This document shows positions 10,534-21,213 of a stretch of DNA of 64,000 nt, piece by piece. The notes below the pieces were generated by a model, which was given only the letters and a program-made list of their open reading frames with translations, searched no databases and was not told where the DNA came from. Position 1 is the stretch's first letter; the number at the start of each line of letters is the position of its first letter. This stretch comes from Brachionus plicatilis (taxonomy: Eukaryota > Rotifera > Eurotatoria > Ploima > Brachionidae): positions 186,001 through 250,000 of the forward strand of contig QEOQ01000214.1 in assembly GCA_010279815.1 (NCBI GenBank), read 5' to 3'. A program made the translations under genes and the position numbers.

Positions 10534-13500
10534 CTATTTAAGACTTCGACTATTGCTAGCCGAAGTAGAACTAAGCGCATAGGTATTATTCTCAATAGAC
10601 GGATAAACATATTTGTTCAGCCATTCGCAACACTTTTTATGTACTTGCTGAAAATACTCATCTTCTTCGTACAACTTTTTAAACTGTTCACTAATAACCG
10701 GATCGGACATAATATTATAAGGACTAGGTTCAAACGCGTCCACTCCCAATTTCATATCAAATATCTGATTGGCCACAGACTTGGCTGATTCCTTGCTCGA
10801 AAATCCCACTTTAAACTGATCACTCTTAGCTTCAAGCTGAGCGTCTCTAGCTTTGCTGCTCGACTCGGCCTCACTTTTTTTCTTGTTGTCGAGCCGCGAC
10901 ACAGGTCGGCTCTTATTCGACTTGTTATTGAACAAATTTATTTGTGACACTGTTTTAAAGCGTGCCTTGGCATCTGCTTCTGGAAGATTGATCAGCTCAT
11001 TTTCGCTTTTGGTCCTGCCGTTTATGGCCGGCATGATGCCTTGATTATTAATGTGCGGCGTAGATTTAACTCTGTTCAAACTGTTGTTGAAGTTGGTCGA
11101 CTTTGTCCTGAGCTCAGCCAAGTGCAGCTCGTCTATTGTCTCGCTTGATTTGTTCATAGTTAGCTGATGATTCGAGCCCAGAAATGACTCGGTGTTGTTC
11201 AAAGAATTTCGGCTCAGGTGGGTACTGTAGGCTTTGTTTGTCATGGTATTGTTAAGGCTTGTCTGAGACTTGAAATCTTCTTTGGAGTTTGCGATCAGTG
11301 TGTAGTTGTACTCGAAGTTTGTGTGGCTTTTGCTGACAGGCGATGTGCACTGCGGGTTGGGGGTAGCGATGGACTTTTTGAGCGCGTTTCGCTTCTTGAG
11401 CAGCTTGAGCCGGTTCAAATTCATGGAAGTGCTTGTGAGGCCTTTGTTTGCCTCGCCCGAGTTGTGTCTGCTGGAGCTGGTCGGGTCGAGGTTGGCGTTG
11501 GGCGTTGACGGCGAGTCGTTGGTGCATCTGTTGGTCACGATCATTTCGGTGGGCTTGTAGTTGCGGTTGAAAAATTTGTGATCGGGCAGCTTGTCTTGGT
11601 AGGTGTTGAGGCGATACTTTGTTTGCTGTTCGTCATTGTTTGTGCTGCGCGGCTTCGGCTTGCGCTCATTTGTAGGCGATGTAGATGTGTAATTTTTGGA
11701 AAAGTTCAAATACGAGTTCTCGTAGAAATCATTTGTTTTTTGAGCACGATTTGCTTTTGCTGTTTGTTGATACGCATTGCTATTTACAAAGTTGGCTTGA
11801 GATGGTTGAGTGGTTTGGGTGGTGTACGGCGTGTTGGTTCGCTTTGATTTGGACTCGAGTGTTTTAATTCGATTCATAAAAGAAATACTCGATGCCGTGT
11901 TCGTACTTGAAAAAAAGATTAAATTTAGTTTGATTAGCCCAGCGGAAAAATATGAACAGATCCCAAGCCAAAAGTCAAATATTTCACAGAATTTTTTGTC
12001 CATAAACTTCCATGGAAACCCATGTGCTAATTAAGTGTTAGATAAGCTAAATGAATAATATATTTTTGTGATAAATTTTTGTTGTTGTTGACGAGCTTTT
12101 ATTAATATTAATAAAAAATTTTAATTTGTTTTTTTTTTGTTGATGATCATATTTCAGGCAAGTTGATGATTATAATTAATTGTTTTATTTAAAAATTTAA
12201 CACTTTGTACAGGATCCTTGCTAGATAGAGAAATATCTTTTTGAAAATTTTCTGCAAAAGTCTGCAAAAACTGTGCACTTGCAGAATTGAGCATGACACT
12301 AAGTAAAGGATCAAAAATATCAGATAAAATTTTTTTATAACTTTTGAATTGTTTTGTGAAATTCTGTACAAAATGACAAAAAGAACAGAAAAAAATGAAA
12401 AAAAATTGAATAACTTTTTTTCTAAAGGTTTAAACTTAATTCTGTAAATGCAACATAGTGCAACATTCAAAGTTGCATAAAATATCAAGGTCTGCTAAAT
12501 TTGCAGAGTTTAGCAGAAATTAATTTTCAATAAAATCGAGTGCATTTTGCAGAGATTTTGCACATCATTAGCAGACTTCTACAGTTAATGCAACTTTGAA
12601 TGTTGCACCATTCTGTATTCACAGAATTAATTTTAACCTTTAGAAAAAAAGTTATATAATTTTTTTACACTCTGTTCTGTTCTTTTGTACTGAACTTCAC
12701 AAAACCCTTTTGAATGGTATTTGTTTAAATCTCTCTGCAAAATGCTAACTTTTGCAAAAAACATGCTGAATATTAGATAAGGCTCAACAGAAACAACTAA
12801 AAATACAAAATTCCATTCGATATTATACCTTCCCTGGAAAGTACTTAGCTGAATTTGCTTAACAATGTAAATACAAATTATATAAAAAAAAAAATTTAAT
12901 AAAATTAAAATTGCTAACAAAAGGGCTGAAAAGAAGGCTATGCCATTCGGAGCTGCCTTGGAAATTCTCCTTTCCTAAATTATTTTTTAAATAGAAATAA
13001 ATAAATTAGATAAGGCTCTGCAAAAACTCTGCAATTAACTTAAATACTTTTTAATGTGGTGCATTTTCCTGCAAAATTGCAGAGTTTTTGCAGAGTCTTA
13101 TCTAATATTTAGCATGTTTATTGCAGAGCTGTTTAATAGTCCCAAAAAAAAGTCCAGATTTTTTTTTTAAATTCAGGCTTCATATCGAAAAATTTATATA
13201 CTCTTGGATTATCTAATGCAAATAGATTTGCCATATTTCAGAATTTTCTTGCAATTTTAGCATAAATTTCATCCAAATTTTAAAGTCAGGACTTGGAAAA
13301 AATAAGTTCTTTTTTACTTTTTTACTTTTTAAAAAATAATTAAAGTGTTAGCTCGGACTTTTGAAAAAAAAAAGGACTTGGACTTGATTTGAGACTTGTT
13401 ACTTTTAAACAACTCTGGTTTTTTGCATTAGTTAAAATTTTGCAGAGAGATTTAATCAAATACCATTCAAATGTTATAAACAAACTACTATTTGATCTGA

Positions 13501-16500
13501 TTTTTTTGATCCTAAAATTCAAGATGCCGTAATGGGGCACTATGAAATTACATTACAAAACTTCCAATACAAAAAGAAAAAATTTTATAACTTTTGTTCT
13601 AAATGTAAAAAAATTTTCTGTAAATGAAAAAACTTTTGTTTTACCTAATGCGAAGTCTGCAAAAATGCGTTCTTTTTTTAATAATTTAAATTAGTGTGCA
13701 ATTTTGCAGAATTCGCACACAGGTTTTTGACATTTAGAACAAAAGTTATAAATTTTTTTTATTTTTCAATTGGAAGTTTTGTATGAAATTTCAAAATATC
13801 CAGTAATGGCTAAACATGGTTTGCTTAACAAGAAAAGTAGTGTCTGCATTCAATTTTTTAATTAAGACTTAATTAAAGCTTTTTTTTGGAACAATAATTT
13901 TGATCATGATTGTCAACATAAATTTACCGTAAAATTCTAAAGATGAGAATCTTACCAATTTTAGTCTACTTTTCGTTAATTTTAGTTTAAAAGAAAATCG
14001 CCTCTTTAAGTTCTTCCTTTGAAAATTTAAGTGAAAATATTTTTGACTGTAGTAAATTAATTTAGAATAAATTTCACCCAAAAAATAACCAATTTTTACA
14101 AAACTTCAATATTGTCTAAAAATTAAATAAATTGTCATCTAATGATAAATAATTTAAACTTTTAATTTCTATTCGAAAATTTAAATTTCTACTTTTATTT
14201 TGAATTTTATTACCTTTTTTCTATAATTTATTTAGTCTTGTTATTTTTGTAAAAGTCTCTACTTTTTTTACAGATTTTTTTAAAGCCTACCAGGCTAAAA
14301 TTTTTTTTAATAAATTAAATAAAATCATATTTGAATTTTTTAGAAAAATTTTCTAATATTAATCAATTAAAACATTTACGAAATTATTCAAGATTGAATT
14401 TTTTTTTTATCTTCTAGTATGAAGTTGATTATTACTAATTAAATTCTTAAATTTAACTTTTGTTCTACTCCTTCAAGTTCTGATTTTTTTCTTTTAATTT
14501 TTTGTTAACTTTTGGAATAAAAAATATAAATAATTTATCTAAAGGTCAAAAGTAATTTGGAAAATTTTATTGCCAAGTAAAAAAAAGGAATAATAAATCA
14601 ATTCTTTCTTTAATTATATATAATCTTTTTTAAATTGTATGTCTGTCTTTACTATTATCTTCTAAAAATTTTTGAAAATTTTTTTTCTTAAAATTTATTC
14701 AAAATTGAAACTAAAGACAAAAATTATTCGAAAAATTACGAAAAAAACTTTTCATTATGTGAATATATTATTTAATTTAAAAACAAAATCATCCTTTAAT
14801 TGCTTTAAATTTATTTTAAATTTTTTTGGAAATTATTTAATTTCATTCAATGTTTACTAATCTATCAAAAAAGAAAAATAACATATATTTCAAGATAAAA
14901 TTTGAGGATATTGAACTTTCTTTCGTTTGGTTTATTTATTTTTTAAAGCTTATAAAATATTAAGTGCCCATTTTAAAAATTTTTAGCTTTTATAAAATAA
15001 GATTTCTGATAAATTATTAAATATGAAAGAAAAAATAGTCCAAAATTTTTCAGTTTATTTATTAATAAATAACAATAACCATGTTTAACTCACCTTGATA
15101 TCAAATAAAAATAAAAAATTAATCAATCATTGTGAAATAAATTTTATATCGTTTCGTGATAAAGATTTCAAAAAAGAAGTTTTTTTTATAAAATTGATCT
15201 AGAATTTTTAACTATGAATTTTTTAGAACTCAATAAATTAAATCTTATTATAAAAAAAGTTAAAAATAAAAGTTTAACAACTAAATTATAGGAAAGCAAA
15301 GTAAAAAAAAAGATTAGAAAAAACTGAATTTACGAGAGGATTGAGCTTCTTTTCAAAAAATAACTGAAATTTGATTAATAAAAGATAATTTTTCAAAAAT
15401 TTCCTTTGACATTTTTCTTTATCAAAAAAAAGTTAATTAATAAATGAAGCGATAAAGAAAAAATTGATTCATTCCAAATAAAGCTTGATGTATGGATTAA
15501 GAAATATGAGTTCCTTGCTAAAAAAAGCTTCCATTATTTTTTTTTGCTATCACTAAATCACTAAATCTTTTTTATTTACTTATCCTTAATTTAATAAATT
15601 ACCTTTATTATTATATTCAAATATAAAAAAAACTTTTATTCTATTTTGAAAGCGATTTTATTTTTATTAATTCGAACAAGTCAGAGAAGAAAATTTCAAT
15701 TACCTTGCCACTGTTGACTGAGATTCCATTAATGTTGAAACCTTAAACTGATTCTAAATTCTCAAATAGTTCTTTTCAGTAGAAAAGAAAATTTCTGCTA
15801 AATCTAGAATTATTTTTCCTTTACACAGAGATGTAAATAGAGAAATTTAATTCAATTTTGTAGGGCTAAATTTTAGAATAAATTAAATAAACGTAATAAT
15901 TCTGAAACATAACAAAAATAGCGATCTAAACATTGAATAAAAAAATATTTTTTTTAATTTTTAAATTATAAAAATAAAACTTTCGTAAATATTTTAAATT
16001 TTAAGTTTGCTCTTTGTTTTATTGTTTTCACAAAAATGACGTGATTAAAATATTTTTTCTATACAATAAATGTCTTTGTATTTGACTTTTGTGATTGAAT
16101 ATGTATCCATTTTTATTTACCCGTATGAGTTCATGATCACAAAAAAATTCAAATTCTTGTGGCCAAAATGTAAGAAAAAAATTTAAAAATAAAATCTTAA
16201 AATTAAATTCTTATGTAAATTTGTGCCGATTTTAAAGTCAATTAATGATTTATTCAAGTTTGTTTTTTTAATTTTTTTTCTAAATTATATTTTAAAGAAA
16301 ACAAACTAGCTATGTAAAAAAATTCTTCGTTATTTGAGTACATATAATATAGTTAAAACTAAAAATCAATTATTTAAATAATTCATTTCTTTAATTCATA
16401 AAGTTTGTCTTTTAAACTTGTTTGTTCCCATACCTACACTCTAAATAGTTATTTTTTTGATGAAAAATAATTTCTCTAGCTCTAAGGATCAACTTACAAA

Positions 16501-17442
16501 TCGGTCACATTCAAAACAATTTCCTCTTTCCTGCAACAAAATCACCTTGCCTTTAAGATCATGAAAAATTCTCTTCCAATTACTTGAAGTGTTTAGATCG
16601 AAAAAATAATATCATCTAATTTCAAATCCAGGTAGATTGGATCCAACAAGGCTTCGATTAAAATAATGAATCTTTTTTTTTAAAAAGGCTTAAAAGCTAA
16701 TTTAAAAAAAATCCTTTTTAAAAGTCTTCTTATTTATTTTTATCACGTCGAATCTTTAGTCATTTTAATCTCACCTAAACAAATTAGCTGTTTACTTAAG
16801 CAAATTATGCCCTTAATGAATATTAAGATATTTATGCAACTTAATAGAATGGTACACTCGGTTACCTATCTGCTATTTCTAGCATGCTTTTTTCTTGGCA
16901 ACCAAACAAGCATTGCTTATAATTTGAGGTTATAAGCCATATCAGGCCGAATATTGGACACATTTAAAAAAATTTCCCATATGGTCTAGTGGTTAGAATT
17001 CCTGCTCTGAAGCGATCAAATGAATGTGCAGGCAAAGTAAAGTGCTGCATGAGTGCTTGCTCAAGCTCAGAGATAAGCAAAAAAGGAAAAGTTACGTGTT
17101 CAATTGCATAAGCTTAGAGGTGATAAATTACCTTGTTTCCATGTTTTGATTGTTATTTTTTAATGAATTATAATATTTATCAGCAAAATTGCTCGCAGAT
17201 TGAAAGTAGAGAATGCTATTTTTAAAGTTTAACTGATTGGACAAGTCATCTTGGTTTGAATTGTGGGCAAGCTTTTTTCTAAGCCGAGTTAGTTCGCGTT
17301 GGGCTTTCTCGGTTGTTTTTGTTTCAGTGAAGCTGGTAGAATGAAAATCAGCGAAACTGTTTGTTAGTTTAGTTGGATCGACGAGGTTTATTGGCTTCGT
17401 TTTACTGTTTGTATCAAATGCTAAACTACTATTACTAGTCAT
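10534..17442 (-). CDS. Ser/Asn/Thr-rich protein of unknown function, two exons flanking a 5.2 kb intron
   Basis: Exon 1 is 17442-17132: ATG, 103 codons (MTSNSSLAFD...) with a helical segment (EKAQRELTRLRKKLAH), ending at donor GTAATT in phase 2. Exon 2 is 11905-10534, after acceptor TTTTTCAAG. The phase-2 join gives METSTNTASSISF and runs 457 codons to TAA. Exon 2 can alternatively start at an ATG at 11877 or 12003. The protein is low complexity (Ser, Asn, Thr, Lys) until the last 80 residues, where DPVISEQFKKLYEEDEYFQQVHKKCCEWLNKYVYP looks folded. Between about 11050 and 11700 the exon is much more GC-rich than its surroundings. The family is not recognised. The frame match at the splice could be chance (1 in 3), and a candidate intervening exon lies at 16498-16671. 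Confidence 0.55.
12185..13810. repeat. Cluster of nested inverted repeats (foldback elements) in the intron
   Basis: At least three hairpins lie side by side. Hairpin 1 has arms at about 12350-12480 and 12583-12715 (TTTGTGAAATTCTGTACAAA against its near reverse complement) with a loop rich in TGCAGA/TCTGCA. Hairpin 2 has 31-bp arms at 13006-13036 and 13075-13105 (TTAGATAAGG...CTCTGCAATT). Hairpin 3 has arms at about 13526-13620 and 13720-13808 (CAAAACTTCCAAT...TAACTTTTGTTCTAAATGT). A segment near 12705-12760 is also the inverse of 13430-13480, so the hairpins are nested. One arm of hairpin 1 recurs in direct orientation at 51192-51290. All the open frames here are by-products of these repeats. 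Confidence 0.75.
16498..16671 (-). pseudogene. Exon-like segment with a homopolymer frame break
   Basis: Between an acceptor-like AAAAAAAAAG and a strong donor (GTAAGT at 16497-16492) the sequence reads FIILIEALLDPIYLDLKLDD IIF, hits a stop after a run of six T residues (fwd 16601-16606), and continues one frame over as FDLNTSSNWKRIFHDLKGKV ILLQERGNCFECDRF. The two halves join if the T run had seven bases. The second half resembles a protease-associated (PA) domain core (GKVxLLxxRGNCxF), but weakly. Its 5' phase (2) also fits the donor of the exon at 17132, so it could be an exon of that gene. It may be a real exon with a sequencing indel or a decayed one. Confidence 0.35.
16975..17008 (+). 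pseudogene. 5' half of a tRNA-Glu-like sequence
   Basis: The stretch begins TCCCATATGGTCTAGTGGTT and continues AGAATTCCTGC. This matches the acceptor strand, D arm and Pol III A box of animal tRNA-Glu. The anticodon arm, T arm (no GGTTCGA box B) and 3' acceptor strand are absent downstream. It is either a truncated tRNA gene or the head of a tRNA-derived SINE; no second copy is seen in this window. Confidence 0.55.
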
Positions 17443-18325
17443 TATCAAATTAAATATTTTTTTTAAGTAAATTTCATAGAAATATTAAAATTAAAACCAA
17501 ACTGAAACTGAAACCTAAACGTTTGTTTTGGCTTTATGTGTTACGAAAAAATATCTTTTTTTTTTGTTGTTTAACAAAACAATTAGTTTTCAAATTTTGA
17601 ATAAAAAAATGCCAATTAAACAAAGACTGAACAAAAAAAAACAAAAGTATTGTTTGAGTTTGCTGTTAAATTGGCTGTTTTTTTTTCTAATTTAAAATGA
17701 GCTTAATTTTAGTGTTACTTATGACAATGTAACTTGCAGCTAGTTTTAAGTATGAAAACAAAAAAATTTAAATAAAAGCGTGCACATAATAAAGGTGAAG
17801 AGAAAGTGCATAGCGACTAAATTGAGCCAACTCTCCTTAGAAAAAAGATAAGGATTTTTTTCCAATTTATCTCAAACGTTAATAAAAGAAACCAACTTCC
17901 ATACATGTCACAAAAACTAATTAAGTTGGATTAAACAAATAAATTAAACTAACATGGAAACACAAATCATCATCGATTTAATTTCACCCATTTAAGACAA
18001 TAGACTTTTCAAAATTTTACGTAATGAATTAATTTTTAGAATTTAATTAAAGTCATGACATTTCTTGTCCTGAAATTAATTAAAAATATTTCAGCTACAG
18101 ATTGCCATGAGCTAATTTAACGCCTAGTGCTATCTAACACCTGCTAAGCTATTTAAAAAAAATTTTTTTTAGCCGCTTTAAATTTAAACAGACGAAATAA
18201 AATTTAATTTTTAATCATATAATTTTTGAGATAATAAATTGAAATAAAAATTTTTTACATTAATTTTTTTATTAAATAATTTTTCATAATAAAATTCTTG
18301 CTGACTAAATGAGAAAAATATTTTC
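17443..18325. other. Intergenic DNA; 3' part belongs to a duplicated block
   Basis: No gene is seen at 17443-18012. The stretch 18013-18118 is repeated almost exactly at 24913-25018. It is followed by about 160 bp unique to this copy, then by the tRNA-proximal flank that is shared again. Confidence 0.5.
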
Positions 18326-18441
18326 CGAGCCTACCAGGACTCGAACCTGGAATCTTCTGATTCGAAGTCAGACGCGTTATCCATTACGCTACAGGCCCTC
18401 TTCTCTTGACTAATCTCGTAATAAAATGAATATTAGATAGC
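18013..18441. repeat. Segmental duplication carrying a tRNA-Arg gene, copy 1
   Basis: This is homologous to 24913-25175. Shared parts are the 106-bp upstream block (AATTTTACGTAATGAATTAA...), the tRNA, and 43 bp on the other side (CTCTTCTCTT...GATAGC). Copy 1 has about 160 extra bases between 18119 and 18278. The break points share the short sequence AATTT, which suggests that copy 2 suffered a microhomology deletion. Confidence 0.85.
18326..18398 (-). tRNA. tRNA-Arg (anticodon UCG)
   Basis: This is a 73-nt cloverleaf. The acceptor strand GGGCCTG pairs with TAGGCTC (two G-T pairs), with discriminator G. The D arm is TAGCGTAATGGATAACG, the anticodon stem TCTGA/TCAGA holds loop CTTCGAA with anticodon TCG, and the T arm is CCAGGTTCGAGTCCTGG. 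It decodes CGA. It has no intron and no encoded CCA. A T-rich run follows on the transcribed strand as Pol III terminator. The body is identical to the other four UCG copies in this window. Confidence 0.97.
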
Positions 18442-19090
18442 ATTTGAAAATTAATCAAGTGAGTTGAACGAATTAAGCCTACAAATCCTTGGTGACATTA
18501 GAAAAATTCATTCATTAAATTTAGCTGATGAATTTTAAAATTGAAGTTAATTTTTTGGAATTTTTTTTTAAATCAAAATTTATTCACACAACAAATTTTT
18601 TTTCTAATTATAATATTCAGCAATTGTTTTAAATCAATAAATCGTACTATAAGCAAAAATAGAATTAACAACAATTTTGCTAATCAAATATCAAACGCAT
18701 TTTTTTAAACTTAAATTTAAATTTTTTTTAAATAAACTAATAAGAGCTACTTTTAAATTTAGAGTTCTAACCTAATGAGAAAATTTTGTACTTGATTTAA
18801 GTGAAACTTTGAACATGTATTTTTTTTAATTATCCAAAAATTAATTAATTGGCTTTTAAATAAATTTTACTCTAATTAAAAATTATAATTTAGAAAAGGT
18901 TATGGTATTTTATAAAGTGCTCTTGTAAAAAAACTCGATTAAACTGTTACAAAAATAAGACTATTAAATTGTTGATAATAATTATAAGCTTAAAAATTTA
19001 ATTGCCAAATACTAATTAGATTTTTATTTTAAAAGCTACCAACTAATAAAGATATTGACTATCAACTATTGAAAATGAAGCAAAAAATTT
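18399..19090. other. AT-rich spacer between tRNA genes
   Basis: I see no exon or RNA gene; it is simple A/T-rich DNA. Confidence 0.5.
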
Positions 19091-19163
19091 CGAGCCTACC
19101 AGGACTCGAACCTGGAATCTTCTGATTCGAAGTCAGACGCGTTATCCATTACGCTACAGGCCC
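19091..19163 (-). tRNA. tRNA-Arg (anticodon UCG)
   Basis: The 73-nt body is identical to the copy at 18326-18398, with the anticodon loop CTTCGAA and T loop GTTCGAG intact. The flanks are unrelated to those of the 18.3 kb copy, so this copy arose from an older or independent duplication. Confidence 0.97.
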
Positions 19164-19610
19164 CGTACAATCCTGATTTTAAAAGAAACCATTATATTTT
19201 TTCAGAAGAATTATTTACTAAAGTAAAAAATACTAATAAATCATTTTTAATTAAAACTATTCAATTTAATATTTATAGATTAAAAGTTGCGTTTTTTCTA
19301 ATTAAATTGAGCTTTTTTTATTGCTATTTACTACCAATCTATTAATTCATAATTAATTTTTGTTGTAAATTTTTCCAGCAGTAGTTCCTCAATAAATTGT
19401 CTTTTTAATTTTATTGAATCAACACAAAAATTTATAAATAATTAATCATGTTTTTTTATTCCTTGTTTAATTAATTCATCCAATTTTCAAAGAGAACTTC
19501 TTTTACTCATCTGAACCCTCTTGTTCTTGTTCAAATAATTTAAATTTCAATTAAAATAAAGAATAATTTGCTTGATTAAAATAATTTTTAATTATAAAAC
19601 AGATTCAACA
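19164..19610. other. AT-rich spacer between tRNA genes
   Basis: I see no exon or RNA gene. Confidence 0.5.
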
Positions 19611-19683
19611 GGGTCTGTGGCGCAATGGATAACGCGTCTGACTACGAATCAGGAGATTGCAGGTTCGAATCCTGCCAGACTCG
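19611..19683 (+). tRNA. tRNA-Arg (anticodon ACG)
   Basis: The acceptor strand GGGTCTG pairs with CAGACTC, with discriminator G. The D arm is TGGCGCAATGGATAACG, and the anticodon loop CTACGAA gives anticodon ACG (read as ICG after A34 deamination, for CGU/CGC/CGA). The T arm is GCAGGTTCGAATCCTGC. It differs from the UCG copies in the acceptor, anticodon and T stems but shares the D arm, so it is a related Arg isoacceptor. A T-rich terminator follows directly. Confidence 0.97.
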
Positions 19684-19786
19684 GATTTTTTTTCATCTTG
19701 TTTGAAATTTTTTGAACTAAAAATATATTAATTTTTTTAAAACTTAGGGACCAAGTTGGCGTACTTCGAAGTCTGATTGATTAAAA

Positions 19787-20284
19787 GGGCAAATTGAAGT
19801 TCATGATCAAATTTAATTTTCAAATCAAAATTTTTAGTTTTTGAGTTTAATAAAAAGGTATTATTAATTATTTTTTTTAATAATAAATAACTAAACTTTT
19901 TTAAACATAAATTGTTTAATCTTTGATTAAATAAAAAATCATATGAATTTTTGTCTGAAGTAAAAATGAAATCTTAATCAATATTTTGAAATTTTGCAAT
20001 TCAAAATTTAAATTTGTTTTGCCGTAATATATTTAAACAATATTTAAATATATCATTTTAAGTCTCAATTTGGATGTCTTAATGTGGATTTTAAATTTGT
20101 CTATTAAGTTTTCAAAATAAAGATTTTAGAAAAATCATTTAAAAATCATTTAGAAAAAAAAGTTGTTTTATTTTAATTAAAATAGTAAACGTCTTATGTT
20201 TAATTTAAAAAAAAATTAATAAAAGCTAATTTCATCATTTTTACGTTTTGATCATTTGATCAAGATCATGAACTTCAAGTTGCC
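19787..20284. mobile_element. hAT-like MITE, family GGCAA-TTGAAG (copy 1)
   Basis: A 498-bp element has imperfect terminal inverted repeats: GGGCAAATTGAAGTTCATGA on the left, and the right end reverse-complemented reads GGCAACTTGAAGTTCATGAT. It is flanked by an 8-bp direct repeat GATTAAAA (19779-19786 and 20285-20292), read directly. The interior matches 56731-57246 in inverted orientation. It has no coding capacity. An 8-bp target-site duplication is typical of hAT-superfamily transposition. Confidence 0.85.
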
Positions 20285-20504
20285 GATTAAAAATTATTTT
20301 TTAAATTTATATTTATTAAATAAACATATTTTCATTAAAGGAACGCAAAAATAATTAGACGATTTTAAGTCTGACTGTTTGAATTCGAATACAATTCTGA
20401 CTGATTTTTTTAAATTAATAAAATATATTAGAAGAATGCAGAATAAATTAAAATAATGAAAAAATCAAAATTTTAAATCCTGTTTTTTAATCTCATTCTT
20501 TACA

Positions 20505-20577
20505 GGGCCTGTAGCGTAATGGATAACGCGTCTGACTTCGAATCAGAAGATTCCAGGTTCGAGTCCTGGTAGGCTCG
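20505..20577 (+). tRNA. tRNA-Arg (anticodon UCG)
   Basis: The 73-nt body is identical to the other UCG copies, here on the plus strand. The A box TAGCGTAATGG and B box GGTTCGAGTCC are intact. The T-rich sequence after the body serves as terminator. Confidence 0.97.
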
Positions 20578-20962
20578 GAATTATTTTTCTCAATTTAAAA
20601 ATTTTGAAAATTTGTTTTAGAAATAAATAATGAGCTTTAATTTTCAAAATTTTAATTCAACTAACAAGATTTTAATTTTAATTTTGTTGATTATATATTA
20701 TGAAGAGAGCCCTCAGGTTGTATAATTGGAAAAATTTCCTTCCTTTCCTTCCTTTTTTTCTGTTTTTTTAATTTAAAAAATGAAAAATACGTAACAAATT
20801 TTGAATTTTTTAAAAGTCAAAAACAACTCCTAATTAAAAATTAAAAATAGTAAAAATTTGATGAAAAAAAAATTCATTTTCTCTAAAATTTAGATACAAA
20901 ATTTTTTTCAAAACTTTATCCTAAAGAATAAATCACTTTCAGAACTAAAGGATTAATGTACG
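20578..20962. other. AT-rich spacer between tRNA genes
   Basis: I see no gene. A short TTCC tandem run lies near 20738-20757. Confidence 0.5.
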
Positions 20963-21035
20963 GGGCCTGTAGCGTAATGGATAACGCGTCTGACTTCGAA
21001 TCAGAAGATTCCAGGTTCGAGTCCTGGTAGGCTCG
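20963..21035 (+). tRNA. tRNA-Arg (anticodon UCG)
   Basis: The 73-nt body is identical to the other UCG copies. It is followed by AAAATTTTTTG, whose T run can act as Pol III terminator. It lies 178 bp upstream of the start codon of the LRR-protein gene on the same strand. Confidence 0.97.
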
Positions 21036-21213
21036 AAAATTTTTTGTTATTCTAATAAAAAAGCAAGAACCCCGATTGTTCATTGAACGAACAGATTAAA
21101 TTTTTGGAAAATAAATTACAAAAAAATACTTTAAAAATTTATGTTACCATGATAAAAAAATATTTAAAAATAATTTTTTAAATAAAATATCTTAGTTTTT
21201 TATTTTATTTAAA

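Noticed and set aside
11218..11867. Several plus-strand frames of 60-96 codons
   Set aside because: They are antisense shadows of the GC-richer coding exon at 10534-11905.
12189..12920. Minus-strand frames of 95-99 codons
   Set aside because: They translate the arms of inverted repeats and are hydrophobic low-complexity products.
15690..15755. Possible mini-exon on the minus strand (GFNINGISVNSGK before GTAATT)
   Set aside because: It is too short, the upstream phase is ambiguous and there is no family match; noted only because it lies in the same long intron.
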